From: Isosphaera sp.
GTDB lineage: Bacteria > Planctomycetota > Phycisphaerae > Phycisphaerales > UBA1924
Reading direction: 5' to 3'
Assembly (NCBI GenBank): GCA_013822085.1
Contig: PNJV01000010.1
Coordinates: forward strand, 1-60,679
DNA: 60,679 nt
Part shown: in pieces, positions 48,215 through 56,648 of the stretch
How the letters are laid out: every line of letters starts with the position of its first letter
Numbering within the stretch: position 1 is the stretch's first letter
Translations under genes and position numbers: made by a program
The notes under the pieces: model-generated
The model's database searches: none
Told to the model about the DNA's origin: nothing
The model's input: the letters and a program-made list of their open reading frames with translations, nothing else

Positions 48215-49732
48215 GTGAAGAACACGGTGGACCGGCTGGCATGGGTTCGAGCGGCGGCGGCGATCGCGGGCGTGACTGTGGCCTGCTGGGCGGGCGCCTC
48301 GGCGATGGCCCAGCCGACCGCCCCGGGCGCGATCGTGCCCGACGGCGACCATGCCGACTGGGCCGGCGTTGGGACCACTGGGATCCACGCCGACGCGCGC
48401 TATCTCTACGCCCGCGCCCGGACCGGGGCGGTGCGCTCGCTGGGCACGTCGGATCAGCCGCTGCGCTTCGAGTTCGACCTGGACGGGGACCCCAAGACCG
48501 GGGCGGCCGTCGGGGGCCTGGGCGTGGACCTGCTGGTGGAGTTTGCGCCGCGCGTCGAGGGTGAGCGTCGCGGGCGCGGGCCGCGCATCGAGGGGTACGT
48601 CGGCGGGCAGACGCGGCGCCTGGAGTGGCAGGAGATCGGGCTCTACTCGGGGCCGACGCACGCCAGCGATTCCTTCGAGCTGCGGCTGGACCGGGCCCTG
48701 CTCGGCGGCGCCGGGCTGCCCGGGAGCGCCGCCGGCCAGCTGCGCGGCAGGGTCACGCTGCTGAGCAACGACGGGGCCGCTGTCGCAAGCGGCGGGGAGA
48801 TCCAGAGCGTCCCGGCGCCGGCGGCGGTGAGCCCGTCGCCAAGCCAGGCGACGGTGCCGCCCAAGCCGCAGGGCGCGGTGCGGCTGGTCTCGTACAACGT
48901 GCTCTGGGGCAGCCCGCACCGCGAGCCGGCGAGCTTCTCGCGCGTCCTGCGCGCGCTGGAGCCGGACATCGTGCTGGCCCAGGAGTGGCAGCTCCAGGCG
49001 CGCGGCCAGGAAGCGCGCGGGCCGCAGATCGGCGAGCCCGAGCTGGAGGCCTGGTTCGGCGAGCACGCCCCCGCGTCCGCTGACCAGACCTGGACCGCTG
49101 AGACCAACGACGGCCTGGGCGTGGCCCTGATCACCAGGCTCCCGCTCTCGCGTCGCGGGCCGCAGCGCGTGATCACCGGCGACACCACCCGCTGGGACTT
49201 CCCGGTCCGCCTGGCCTCCGGCGTGATCGACTCGCCGATCGGGCCGATCGTCATCGGCAGCGTGCACCTCAAGGCCAGCGGCTCGCTGGGCAGCGAGGAG
49301 GACACGCGGCGCCTGGCCGAGGCGGACAAGGTCAACGGCGTCATGCGCGAGCTCGCGGCGGGCCTGCGCAACCCGCTGATCATCGTCGGCGGCGACTTCA
49401 ACATGAACGGCACCACCGGCGTGATCGATCGCGTCCGCCGGGGCCTCGACGGGGACGGGTCGGACCTGGAGATCGCGCGGCCGCTGGTGCTGGGCGAGGC
49501 CCTCGCCTACACGTTCGTGGGCCAGCCCGACGAGGGCCGCCCGACGGCCGTGCGGCTGGACTATTTCACATACCCAGGTGCGCAGCTGCGCGTGGCCCAG
49601 GCCTTCGTGCTCGACACGTCGCGGCTGGACGCCCAGGCCCTGCGCAGCGCGGGGCTCCAGGCCGGCGACTCGTGGGGGAGCGACCACCTGCCGGTGGTGA
49701 TCGATCTGCTCCCCGCCCAGGCTCCGAACTGA
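48215..49732 (+). CDS. Exported endonuclease/exonuclease/phosphatase family protein
   Basis: A 505-residue protein with a signal peptide (hydrophobic core to about residue 33, ending ASAMAQ). The N-terminal half (about 34-220) is a beta-rich domain of unclear family. The C-terminal EEP domain starts near residue 227 with VRLVSYNVLWG and includes DIVLAQEW (catalytic Glu), GSVHLKASG, GGDFNMNG and GSDHLPVVIDL, the metal and general-base residues of the family. It therefore probably hydrolyses a phosphodiester outside the cytoplasm: DNA, lipid headgroups or sugar phosphates. GTG start follows AGGAGA. A GC-rich hairpin lies just after the stop. Confidence 0.85.
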   Translation: MKNTVDRLAWVRAAAAIAGVTVACWAGASAMAQPTAPGAIVPDGDHADWAGVGTTGIHADARYLYARARTGAVRSLGTSDQPLRFEFDLDGDPKTGAAVGGLGVDLLVEFAPRVEGERRGRGPRIEGYVGGQTRRLEWQEIGLYSGPTHASDSFELRLDRALLGGAGLPGSAAGQLRGRVTLLSNDGAAVASGGEIQSVPAPAAVSPSPSQATVPPKPQGAVRLVSYNVLWGSPHREPASFSRVLRALEPDIVLAQEWQLQARGQEARGPQIGEPELEAWFGEHAPASADQTWTAETNDGLGVALITRLPLSRRGPQRVITGDTTRWDFPVRLASGVIDSPIGPIVIGSVHLKASGSLGSEEDTRRLAEADKVNGVMRELAAGLRNPLIIVGGDFNMNGTTGVIDRVRRGLDGDGSDLEIARPLVLGEALAYTFVGQPDEGRPTAVRLDYFTYPGAQLRVAQAFVLDTSRLDAQALRSAGLQAGDSWGSDHLPVVIDLLPAQAPN

Positions 49733-49743
49733 CCCCGCGCAGC

Positions 49744-49762
49744 CGGCCGGCAGGGCCGGCCG
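49744..49762. terminator. GC hairpin after the EEP gene
   Basis: CGGCCGGC and GCCGGCCG are a perfect 8-bp inverted repeat with a 3-base loop, 11 bases after the stop codon. There is no T-tract, so it could be an mRNA 3'-end stabiliser or a weak terminator. Confidence 0.4.
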
Positions 49763-49882
49763 TGTCGGCTGGGCAAGCCGCAGCGGGAAATCCCGTGCAA
49801 AGTCAGCGGTCCGCTGGACGAACTCGGCGGCGTTGTGCATGAGTAGTAAGACACACACGCGGGCGGTGACGCGGAGGGCGAC

Positions 49883-50686
49883 ATGAGCGGATGGATCTTG
49901 GCGACGGCGGGCGTGCTGATGGGCGCGGGGATGGCCGGCGTGGTGCTCACGGGCACCAGCGGGGCCAACGTCCGCTTTGCCGACGAGCCCGGCCGGGGCA
50001 CGCCGGTGGCGGTGGTGGAGCTGTTCACGTCCGAGGGGTGCTCGTCGTGCCCGCCGGCCGACGCGCTGCTCTCGGCGCTGATCGCCGACGCCGGGGCCAA
50101 GAACGCCGCGGTGTACGCCCTGTCGTTCCATGTCAACTACTGGGACAACCTGGGCCACCCGGACCCGTTCGCGTCGGCGGCGTTCACCGACCGCCAGTAC
50201 GCCTACGCCGACGCGTTCCGGGCGCGCTCGGTGTACACCCCGCAGATGGTGATCAACGGCTCGGCCGAGTTCGTGGGCTCCGACGCCAAGCAGGCCGCGC
50301 GGCAGATCGAGGCGGCGCTGTCGCGCGGCACCGCTGGGACGCTCGGCCTGACCGCCGCGCGCCGCGGCGACGCCGCCGAGGTGGCCCTGGACGCGCGGGG
50401 CCTGCCCGAGGGGGCCGTGGTCCACGTGGCCCTGGTCGAGCGCGGGCTCAAGACGGCCGTGCGTCGCGGCGAGAACGCCGGCCGGACCCTGGCACACGAC
50501 AATGTGGTTCGCGCCTTTGCGACCCTCGCGCCCAGGCCCGCCGCTGAGGGCCCGGCGACGATCACGCTCAAGGCCCCCGCCGGCCTCAACTGGGACAACG
50601 CCCACGTCGTCGCCTACGCCCAGGACGGCAACGTCGGGCGGGTCCTCAACGCGACGCGTGCGCCGGTCGGCCCCGCTCAGCCGTAA
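49883..50686 (+). CDS. DUF1223 domain protein, exported, with CxxC
   Basis: A 267-residue protein with an N-terminal hydrophobic signal or anchor (residues about 4-24). The core matches the DUF1223 family, a thioredoxin-like fold: VAVVELFTSEGCSSCPPADA with C53 and C56, then FHVNYWDNLGHPDPFAS and SVYTPQMVINGSAEFVGSD. The CxxC suggests a redox role in the periplasm, but the family has no proven reaction that I know of. GGAGGG precedes the ATG. It lies 150 bases after the EEP gene, both exported, and ends at a convergent pyrB gene. Confidence 0.85.
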   Translation: MSGWILATAGVLMGAGMAGVVLTGTSGANVRFADEPGRGTPVAVVELFTSEGCSSCPPADALLSALIADAGAKNAAVYALSFHVNYWDNLGHPDPFASAAFTDRQYAYADAFRARSVYTPQMVINGSAEFVGSDAKQAARQIEAALSRGTAGTLGLTAARRGDAAEVALDARGLPEGAVVHVALVERGLKTAVRRGENAGRTLAHDNVVRAFATLAPRPAAEGPATITLKAPAGLNWDNAHVVAYAQDGNVGRVLNATRAPVGPAQP

Positions 50687-50738
50687 CGCCGCCCGGGTGC
50701 GGGGTCGAACGAGCCAGTAGACGGGGGCTTGAGGATGA

Positions 50739-50764
50739 GGGGGGTGGGGGTGGGAGGTGGGGGG
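50739..50764 (+). other. G-quadruplex-type run next to pyrB stop
   Basis: Four or more runs of three to six G separated by one to four bases on the plus strand, between two convergent genes and directly abutting the pyrB stop codon. This fits the usual G3-N1-7 quadruplex pattern. A structure in the pyrB RNA would be C-rich, so the fold would form in DNA or in any read-through from the DUF1223 gene. Confidence 0.6.
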
Positions 50765-51886
50765 TCAGAAGTCGCTGACGCCCAGGCACTCGCAGGCGAC
50801 GGCCATGCGGACGAGCACGCCGTGGGCGACCTGCCGAAGGACGACCGATCTCGGCGAGTCGGCCGCCTCGGGCGTGATCTCCACGCCGCGGTTGATGGGC
50901 CCCGGGTGCATGACGATGGCGCCGGGCTTCATGGTGCGGAGGCGGTCGGCGTCCAGGGCGTAGAGGCGGGCGTACTCGCCCAGCGAGACGACGGCGGCGG
51001 GCCCGGGCGTGTGGGTCGCCCCGGCGGGGGGCTCGCGGCGTTCGAACTGGATGCGCAGGACGTTGACGGCGTCGGCATCGGGCAGGACGGCGTCGAGGTC
51101 GTTGCTCAGGGCGCAGCCCAGCGCGCCCAGCGAGGCCGGGACCAGGCTGGGCGGGCCGACGCAGACCACGCGCGCGCCCAGGGCCGTCATGGCGGCGATG
51201 TCCGAGCGGGCCACGCGTGAGGCGGCCACGTCGCCGACGATGGCCACCGTCAGGCCCGAGAGGTCGAAGCCGTCGAGCCGGCCGTGGGCCTCGGCGAGCG
51301 TGTAGGTGTCCAGCAGGCCCTGGGTGGGGTGCTCGTGGCGGCCGTCGCCGGCGTTGATGACGGCGCAGCGGCGGCCGGCGGGGAAGTGGCGGCCCGGCCG
51401 CAGCGCCGCCAGCGTGCGGGCCACCAGGTGGCAGGCCCCCGAGGCGCGGTGGCGGATGACCAGCGCGTCGGCGCCCATGGCGGCGACGTTGGCGGCGGTG
51501 TCGGCGACGCTCTCGCCCTTGCTCACCGACGAGCCGACGGAGGTCAGGTCGATGACCTTGGCGCCCAGGCCGCGGGCGGCGACAGAGAAAGAGACCCGCG
51601 TGCGCGTGGAGTCCTCGAAGAAGAGGTTGGCCACGACCCGGCCCTTGAGCAGGCCGCGGAGCCCGGCGGGGGCCTGGGCCGGGCCGCTCAGGGGGAGGGA
51701 GGCGGTCTCACCCATGAGCGTGTGAACACGCCGGGTGCGTTCCAGGAGTCGGCGGACGGCCGCCGGCGGCAGGCCGCCCAGCTGAAGCAGGTGCGTGCTC
51801 CCCGCGGCGTCGGTCGGCAGGCGGGCGGGGTCCGGCGTGGGTGTCACGGGGTCGAACCCGGCGGTGGGGAGGCTCGTTGGGGGCAT
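50765..51886 (-). CDS. pyrB: Aspartate carbamoyltransferase catalytic subunit
   Basis: Condenses carbamoyl phosphate and aspartate in pyrimidine synthesis. The 373-residue protein has FFEDSTRTRVSF (carbamoyl-phosphate loop STRTR at 93-97), SVSKGESVADT, VIRHRASGACHL, GDGRHEHPTQGLLDTY and the C-terminal MHPGPINRGVEI; the substrate-binding residues I can check are present. The N-terminal 30 residues are Pro-rich and not conserved. I start at the ATG at 51886; a GTG at 51934 in frame is possible, and neither has a good ribosome site. No pyrI or pyrC is adjacent. It is longer than the usual 310 residues because of the N-terminal tail and loops. Confidence 0.94.
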   Translation of the reverse strand: MPPTSLPTAGFDPVTPTPDPARLPTDAAGSTHLLQLGGLPPAAVRRLLERTRRVHTLMGETASLPLSGPAQAPAGLRGLLKGRVVANLFFEDSTRTRVSFSVAARGLGAKVIDLTSVGSSVSKGESVADTAANVAAMGADALVIRHRASGACHLVARTLAALRPGRHFPAGRRCAVINAGDGRHEHPTQGLLDTYTLAEAHGRLDGFDLSGLTVAIVGDVAASRVARSDIAAMTALGARVVCVGPPSLVPASLGALGCALSNDLDAVLPDADAVNVLRIQFERREPPAGATHTPGPAAVVSLGEYARLYALDADRLRTMKPGAIVMHPGPINRGVEITPEAADSPRSVVLRQVAHGVLVRMAVACECLGVSDF

Positions 51887-51959
51887 GATCGTGTGAACGG
51901 GCGAGAGGGGCGGGGCGGGTTGGCGGGCGTGCACGCCGGCGGGGCTGTTGGTCCGGGTC

Positions 51960-52880
51960 TTATTCCGGAGCGGGAGACGGCGGGGGCGCGGGGGTCGGGG
52001 GGGTCGGGGCCTTGGCGGGCAGAACGGGCAGGACCTGCACAGCCGGGACGGTCGGGGCGCGCGTCGGCGGGGGCTCGACGCGTGGCGCGGGCGGGGTAGT
52101 TGGGGCGGGCGACTGGGTGGGGGTGGGGGTGGGGGTGGGGGTCTGGGGCGGGAGCGAGCCGCTCGGGCCGAGGTCCGCGGGGTCGTAGGGCCTGATCAGG
52201 TCCGGCGACTGCCCGAGCCCCTGCGGCGCGGGGCCGAAGCCCGGCTGGGCCCGCCCGGGTGCCTCGGGCGCGGTGAAGGCGGGGCGGTCGGTGCCGTACC
52301 GGTCGATGCGGGCTGGGACCACGTCGGCGAAGTTGGCCGGCGGGAGCGTGACGAGGCCGACGGGCCTGAGGCGGAAGTCCTCCACGCGCCACGGCCCGAC
52401 GCCGCCGGTGAGGTAGACCGTGACGGTCTGGTGGACGCGCGCGGTGGGGTCGTCCGAGGGCGCAGCCAGGCCCAGCACGGGCCGGATGACGTCGATCTCG
52501 GCGCGCAGACCGCGGATGGTGACCCGGGCCACGTGGTAGGTGGGCAGCTGGTCGTTGTCGGTGCGCAGCAGGTCGCCGCCGGGGCCGATGCGGCGCAGGA
52601 GCTGGTCCTGCCAGGCGGTGCTCAGGCCGGGGGGCAGGTTGACGGCGAAGGGCTGGTCGTAGGCCGAGCCGGGGACGGGGTCGGCCACGGGCGGGAAGCG
52701 GCGCGAGGTCCAGTACACGGCCTCGATGATGGCCGGCGGGACGCCGCCGAAGTTGACGTCGTTGGAGGCGGTGTCGCCCCCGACCGGGGGCCAGTTGGTG
52801 TACCCCGAGGAGACGCAGCCGGCTGCGCCTGCGAGAACGGTCAGGGCGGTCAACAACGCTGCCGAACGGGCGCGGTGCAT
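51960..52880 (-). CDS. Lipoprotein of unknown function with Pro/Thr tail
   Basis: A 306-residue lipoprotein. AAGGAG precedes the ATG; the signal peptide ends in the lipobox AAGC with C22 as the lipidation site. The globular part (about 30-215) has no family I recognise. It ends in a long Pro/Thr/Ala-rich tail from about 235, with runs of PTPTPT that fit a periplasm-spanning linker. It lies 73 bases upstream of pyrB on the same strand and may be co-transcribed, without any clear functional tie. The coding DNA of the tail contains a strong quadruplex-type run on the plus strand. Confidence 0.75.
   Translation of the reverse strand: MHRARSAALLTALTVLAGAAGCVSSGYTNWPPVGGDTASNDVNFGGVPPAIIEAVYWTSRRFPPVADPVPGSAYDQPFAVNLPPGLSTAWQDQLLRRIGPGGDLLRTDNDQLPTYHVARVTIRGLRAEIDVIRPVLGLAAPSDDPTARVHQTVTVYLTGGVGPWRVEDFRLRPVGLVTLPPANFADVVPARIDRYGTDRPAFTAPEAPGRAQPGFGPAPQGLGQSPDLIRPYDPADLGPSGSLPPQTPTPTPTPTQSPAPTTPPAPRVEPPPTRAPTVPAVQVLPVLPAKAPTPPTPAPPPSPAPE
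52115..52141 (+). other. G-quadruplex-type run inside the lipoprotein gene
   Basis: Five runs of three to five G separated by single T on the plus strand. It is the antisense of the PTPT codons of the lipoprotein tail, so it may simply reflect coding constraint plus slippage; a very regular quadruplex motif nonetheless. Confidence 0.65.
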
Positions 52881-53062
52881 TCGGTGGGGCTCCTTGGGAG
52901 TGCTCGGGGATGGTACCGCGTCCGGCGCTGCTTGGGCCCGCGCCACGGGCCGGGCGCAGCGGCCCGCTGTCCGATACGCTTGTGTCGCTGCGGCAACGCC
53001 CGCGCCCGGCGCCCACCCGCCGGGCGCGTGCCCGGCCGCAGACTCAGCCCCACATGGAACCA

Positions 53063-53731
53063 ATGCGCATCGTTGTCGGCATCTCCGGGGCCTCGGGCGC
53101 GCAGTACGCCACGCGCCTGCTCGAGACCCTCCTGGCCGGCGGTCATCACGTGCACCTGGTGGCCACCGAGTATGGCCGCCGGCTGCTCCACGACGAGCTG
53201 GGCGTGCGCACCCTCGACCTGGCCGACCTGGTGCCGGGCATGGCCGACCGGGCCGCGGAGCTGACCAACAGGCGGTACTTTGTGCACCCGCACAAGGACG
53301 TGGGCGCGGTGATCGCCTCCGGGTCGTTCCTGCACGACGGGATGGTGGTGGTGCCGTGCTCGTCGGCGGCGCTGGGGTACATCGCGGGGGGCTCGGGCTC
53401 GAACCTGCTCTGCCGGGCGGCGATGGTGACGCTCAAGGAGCGGCGCCCGCTGGTGCTGGTGCACCGGGAGAGCCCGCTGTCGCTGATCGACATCCGCAAC
53501 ATGGAAACGGTCACGCTGGCGGGCGGGATCGTGGCCCCGGCCAACCCTGGGTGGTACCTGCGCCCGCGGTCGCTGGGGGACCTGATCGACTTTGTGGTCG
53601 GCAAGTGCCTGGACCTGCTGCGCGTGCCGCACGAGCTGAAGGTGCGCTGGGAGGACGCCCACGACCAAGCCCAAGCCCAGGCCTCAGCCGCGTCCGGGCC
53701 GGGCGCCGGGGGCGATCAGGACCGCGCCTAG
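53063..53731 (+). CDS. ubiX: Flavin prenyltransferase UbiX
   Basis: Makes the prenylated FMN cofactor used by UbiD-type decarboxylases. The 222-residue chain begins MRIVVGISGASGAQYATRLL, the flavin-binding opening of the family; HDGMVVVPCSSAALGYIAGG and CRAAMVTLKERRPLVLV are also characteristic. An ATG three codons earlier (53054) is possible. The last 25 residues are a low-complexity Ala/Gln tail. No ubiD gene is nearby. It is flanked by the divergent lipoprotein gene and the convergent sucD. Confidence 0.92.
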   Translation: MRIVVGISGASGAQYATRLLETLLAGGHHVHLVATEYGRRLLHDELGVRTLDLADLVPGMADRAAELTNRRYFVHPHKDVGAVIASGSFLHDGMVVVPCSSAALGYIAGGSGSNLLCRAAMVTLKERRPLVLVHRESPLSLIDIRNMETVTLAGGIVAPANPGWYLRPRSLGDLIDFVVGKCLDLLRVPHELKVRWEDAHDQAQAQASAASGPGAGGDQDRA

Positions 53732-53784
53732 GGCCGCAGCGTGCCGGCCGCGGGGGTGCGGTGCGGGGGTGCGGGCGGGGCCGC

Positions 53785-54783
53785 TTACAGGCCCATGGCC
53801 TCAAGCACAGCCCGGCCCATGCCCGCGGGCGAGGCGGCCACGCGGACGCCTGCGCTCGAGAGGGCGGCGATCTTGGCCTCGGCGGTGTCCGAGGCGCCGC
53901 CGATGATCGCGCCGGCGTGCCCCATGCGTCGGCCCGGGGGGGCGGTGCGCCCGGCGATGAAGCCCGCCACGGGCTTGACGGGCAGGCCGGCGGCCCGGCG
54001 GTCGGCGATCCACCCCGCGGCGTCGATCTCGTCGGTGCCCCCGATCTCGCCGATGAGGAGCACCGCGTGGGTGTCGGGGTCGTCGAAGAAGAGCCGGAGG
54101 CAGTCGGTGTGCGAGAGCCCGCGGACCGGGTCGCCGCCGATCCCGATGCACGTGGACTGGGCCAGGCCCAGGGCCGAGGTCTGCCACACGGCCTCGTAGG
54201 TGAGCGTGCCGGAGCGCGACACGATGGCCACGGCCTTGCTGCGCTTGGCCTGCGACACGTGCGTGTGGATGTACCCCGGCATGATGCCGATCTTGCACCC
54301 CGCGCTGGTGTAGGGATCGTCGTGGGCGGTGCCGGCGCCGGTCTTGGGGCCGGGGGTGATCACGCCGGGGCAGTTGGGGCCCACCAGCGTGACGCTGGTG
54401 CCGAGCGTGCCGAAGCCGCGCCCGGCTGAGGCGTTGTGCTGGTCAAGCCAGGCCCGGGCCCGGATCATGTCCTGCACGGGCACGCCCTCGGTGATGGCGC
54501 AGATCACGCGGACACCGGCGCTGGCTGCCTCGATGATCGCGTCGGCGGCGCCCACCGGCGGGACGAAGATCATGGTCGCTGTGGCGCCGGTCTGCGAGAC
54601 GGCGTCGGCGACGGTGTCGAAGATCGGCAGGCCGTTGGCGTCGCGGGTCCCGCCCTTGCCGGGGGTGACGCCGCCGACGAGCTTGGTGCCGTAGTGCAGG
54701 CAGCCGCGCGTGTGCTGGGCGCCGTAGGCGCCGGTGATTCCTTGGCAGATGACGCGTGTCTCGGCGTGGATCAGGACGGCCAT
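53785..54783 (-). CDS. sucD: Succinyl-CoA ligase alpha subunit
   Basis: The CoA-binding subunit that is phosphorylated on a histidine during substrate-level phosphorylation in the TCA cycle. The 332-residue chain has VICQGITGAYGAQHTRGCLH at the N-terminus, VGPNCPGVITPG, SRSGTLTYE, IGIGGDPVRG and the phospho-His H289 in MGHAGAIIGG. It carries two short insertions relative to typical SucD: AGRGFGTLGTS before the VGPNCPG segment and GAGTAHDDPYTSAG after it. The beta subunit gene sucC, normally adjacent, is not here. GAGG is about 8 bases before the ATG. Related acyl-CoA ligases are an alternative. Confidence 0.92.
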   Translation of the reverse strand: MAVLIHAETRVICQGITGAYGAQHTRGCLHYGTKLVGGVTPGKGGTRDANGLPIFDTVADAVSQTGATATMIFVPPVGAADAIIEAASAGVRVICAITEGVPVQDMIRARAWLDQHNASAGRGFGTLGTSVTLVGPNCPGVITPGPKTGAGTAHDDPYTSAGCKIGIMPGYIHTHVSQAKRSKAVAIVSRSGTLTYEAVWQTSALGLAQSTCIGIGGDPVRGLSHTDCLRLFFDDPDTHAVLLIGEIGGTDEIDAAGWIADRRAAGLPVKPVAGFIAGRTAPPGRRMGHAGAIIGGASDTAEAKIAALSSAGVRVAASPAGMGRAVLEAMGL

Positions 54784-54870
54784 GCGGAGCCCCTCGGTGC
54801 TGGGTGAGTACTTGGCGAGCGTGCAGGATAGTGCCCCGGCTGGGCGCACACGGGGGGCCCGGGCCGGGCG

Positions 54871-54918
54871 ACCCCGCGGCCCCGCGACCCCGCGACCCCG
54901 CGGCCCCGCGACCCCGGG
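54871..54918. repeat. Six 8-bp tandem repeats RCCCCGCG
   Basis: ACCCCGCG and GCCCCGCG alternate in six head-to-tail copies, the last ending CCCCGGG. They lie about 90 bases upstream of the sucD ATG, in what should be its promoter/leader. A CpG-rich array of this type can form non-B DNA. Confidence 0.8.
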
Positions 54919-54919
54919 G

Positions 54920-54940
54920 GACGGGCGACGGGCGACGGGT
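54920..54940. repeat. Three 7-bp tandem repeats
   Basis: GACGGGC twice then GACGGGT, head to tail, next to the 8-bp array. Confidence 0.75.
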
Positions 54941-55023
54941 CCGGCGCCCGCTTGCGCAGCGCGGGAGGTCCCATAGCCGAGCCATCGGGGCACGTCCCGG
55001 CTCACGCGCGCGGCGGAGTCTGG

Positions 55024-55029
55024 TATATT
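55024..55029 (+). promoter_or_regulatory. Possible extended -10 of the amidohydrolase operon
   Basis: TATATT preceded by TGG matches the extended -10 pattern in otherwise GC-rich DNA. A start about 7 bases on would give a leader near 100 bases that includes the G-run array. Confidence 0.35.
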
Positions 55030-55085
55030 GCTCGTGTGCGGCCGCTGGCGCAGCGGCCGGGGTCTAGGGCGTGGCCGGCGTGTGT

Positions 55086-55118
55086 GGGTGTGGGTGTGGG
55101 TGGGGGTGTGGGTGTGGG
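55086..55118 (+). other. G-run array just upstream of a ribosome site
   Basis: Six G-runs of three to five residues separated by T or TGT, ending 2 bases before the GGAGGAGG ribosome-binding sequence of the amidohydrolase. It fits the quadruplex pattern with very short loops and lies in the predicted mRNA leader. Confidence 0.65.
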
Positions 55119-55133
55119 TCGGAGGAGGATCGC

Positions 55134-56648
55134 ATGCGGTCAATGGATCTGGTCAACGGGCTCGTGCGGGGCCTGGGTGTGCGGGTGGGCGGCGTCATGG
55201 CGGCGGCCGTTGCGGGTCTGGCTGTGGCGTGGCTGGCCCTGACCACCAGCCCGGCCCACGCGCGCCGGGACGATCAGCCCGCCCCCGAGCGCGCCCCAGC
55301 GGGCGCACCGGGCTCGCCGGGCGCACCGGGCTCGCCGGTGCCGGCGACGCGGGGCGGCGTGGTGGTGATGGAGAACGCCCGGATCTTCCCGGTCGTGGGG
55401 GACCCGATCGCGCGCGGCGTCCTGGTGCTGCGCGACGGCAAGGTCGCCGCCATCGGGGCCGTGGGCGCCGTGGAGATCCCCGCTGGGGCGACCAGGATCG
55501 ACCTGGCCGGCAAGACGATCATCCCGGGCATCGTGGACACGCACTCGCACGTCGGCGGGATCGGGGCCGGCGACAGCTCGGCGACCACCCACCCCGACGC
55601 GCGCGTCTACGACTCGATCAACCCGCTGGACCCTGGCTTCAAGCGGGCCCTGGCCGGTGGGATCACGACCATCAACGTCATGCCCGGCTCGGGCCACCTG
55701 CTCTCGGGCACGACGGTCTACCTCAAGCCGCGCGGCGGGGCGACCGTCGACGACCTGGCCATCGCCGACGCGCGCGGCGGGCCGGCCGGGGGCGTCAAGA
55801 TGGCCAACGGCACCAACCCCCTGCGCGCCCCGCCCTTCACCGGCACCCGCGGCAAGTCCGCCGCGGTCGTCCGCCAGATGCTCGTCAAGGCCCAGGAGTA
55901 CGCCGAGAAAGTCAGGTCGGCCGGCGACGACAGGGCCAAGCTCCCGCCGCGCGACCTGGGCAACGAGACCCTCGCCGGCGTGCTGGACCGCTCGCGGATC
56001 GTGCACCACCACACCCACCGCGCCGACGACGTGGCCACGGTGATGCGGATCGCCAAGGAGTTCAACCTGCGCGTGGTGCTCCAGCACGTCTCGGAGGGGT
56101 ACAAGGTGGCCGGCCAGATCCGGGCCGCGCAGGACGCCGGGCACATAGTCGGGTGCTCGGTGATCCTGGTCGACTCGCCCGGGGGCAAGCTGGAGACCGC
56201 CGAGGCGCGCTTCGAGAACGCGGCGATCCTGGAGAAGGCCGGCGTGCTGGTGGCCTTCCACACCGACGACTGGATCACCGACTCGCGGCTCTTCCTGCGC
56301 AGCGCCGCCCTGGGGGTGCGCGCCGGGATGAGCCCCGAGGGCGCGCTGCGCGCCATGACGATCAACGGGGCCAAGATGCTCGACCTGCAAGCGCGCGTCG
56401 GCTCGCTGGAGGTGGGCAAGGACGCCGACGTGGTCGTGCTCTCGGGGGACCCGTTTAGCGTCTACACCAAGGTCGAGCAGACCTGGGTCGAGGGCCGCAA
56501 GCTCTTCGACCGCGCCGAGGCCCAGGACCGGCTCTGGGCCACCGGCGGCTTCGGGGCTGGGGCGCCCGTCAAGCCCTACCTCTGCTGCCAGGACGAGTCA
56601 GAATACTTCAACTTCGGCCGGCGCCAGTGGTCCGCGGGGGGCCGGTGA
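55134..56648 (+). CDS. Secreted amidohydrolase, catalytically intact
   Basis: A 504-residue amidohydrolase-superfamily protein with an N-terminal signal peptide (hydrophobic core about 13-40, ending SPAHA) and a Pro-rich linker. Metal ligands are present: HxH in VDTHSHVGG (H137, H139), the later HHHTHRADD and LQHVSEGY histidines, and the catalytic Asp in FHTDDW (D378). The C-terminal segment [20 protein letters not shown] is typical of imidazolonepropionase/dihydroorotase-like members. A strong GGAGGAGG precedes the ATG. It probably hydrolyses a cyclic amide, amide or ester bond in the periplasm; the substrate is unknown. It is first of a set with the zinc-ribbon membrane protein and a related, degenerate amidohydrolase. 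Confidence 0.88.
   Translation: MRSMDLVNGLVRGLGVRVGGVMAAAVAGLAVAWLALTTSPAHARRDDQPAPERAPAGAPGSPGAPGSPVPATRGGVVVMENARIFPVVGDPIARGVLVLRDGKVAAIGAVGAVEIPAGATRIDLAGKTIIPGIVDTHSHVGGIGAGDSSATTHPDARVYDSINPLDPGFKRALAGGITTINVMPGSGHLLSGTTVYLKPRGGATVDDLAIADARGGPAGGVKMANGTNPLRAPPFTGTRGKSAAVVRQMLVKAQEYAEKVRSAGDDRAKLPPRDLGNETLAGVLDRSRIVHHHTHRADDVATVMRIAKEFNLRVVLQHVSEGYKVAGQIRAAQDAGHIVGCSVILVDSPGGKLETAEARFENAAILEKAGVLVAFHTDDWITDSRLFLRSAALGVRAGMSPEGALRAMTINGAKMLDLQARVGSLEVGKDADVVVLSGDPFSVYTKVEQTWVEGRKLFDRAEAQDRLWATGGFGAGAPVKPYLCCQDESEYFNFGRRQWSAGGR

Larger units (their letters stand above)
54784..55133. other. Divergent intergenic region with GC repeats and G-runs
   Basis: 350 bases between sucD and the first amidohydrolase. 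It holds six 8-bp repeats (54871-54918), three 7-bp repeats of GACGGGY at 54920-54940, an extended -10-like TATATT and a G-run array just before the amidohydrolase ribosome site. No gene is evident. Confidence 0.5.

Noticed and set aside
48095-50605. An 836-codon minus-strand frame opposite the EEP and DUF1223 genes
   Set aside because: Both plus-strand genes have signal peptides, family motifs and ribosome sites; the antisense frame has none.
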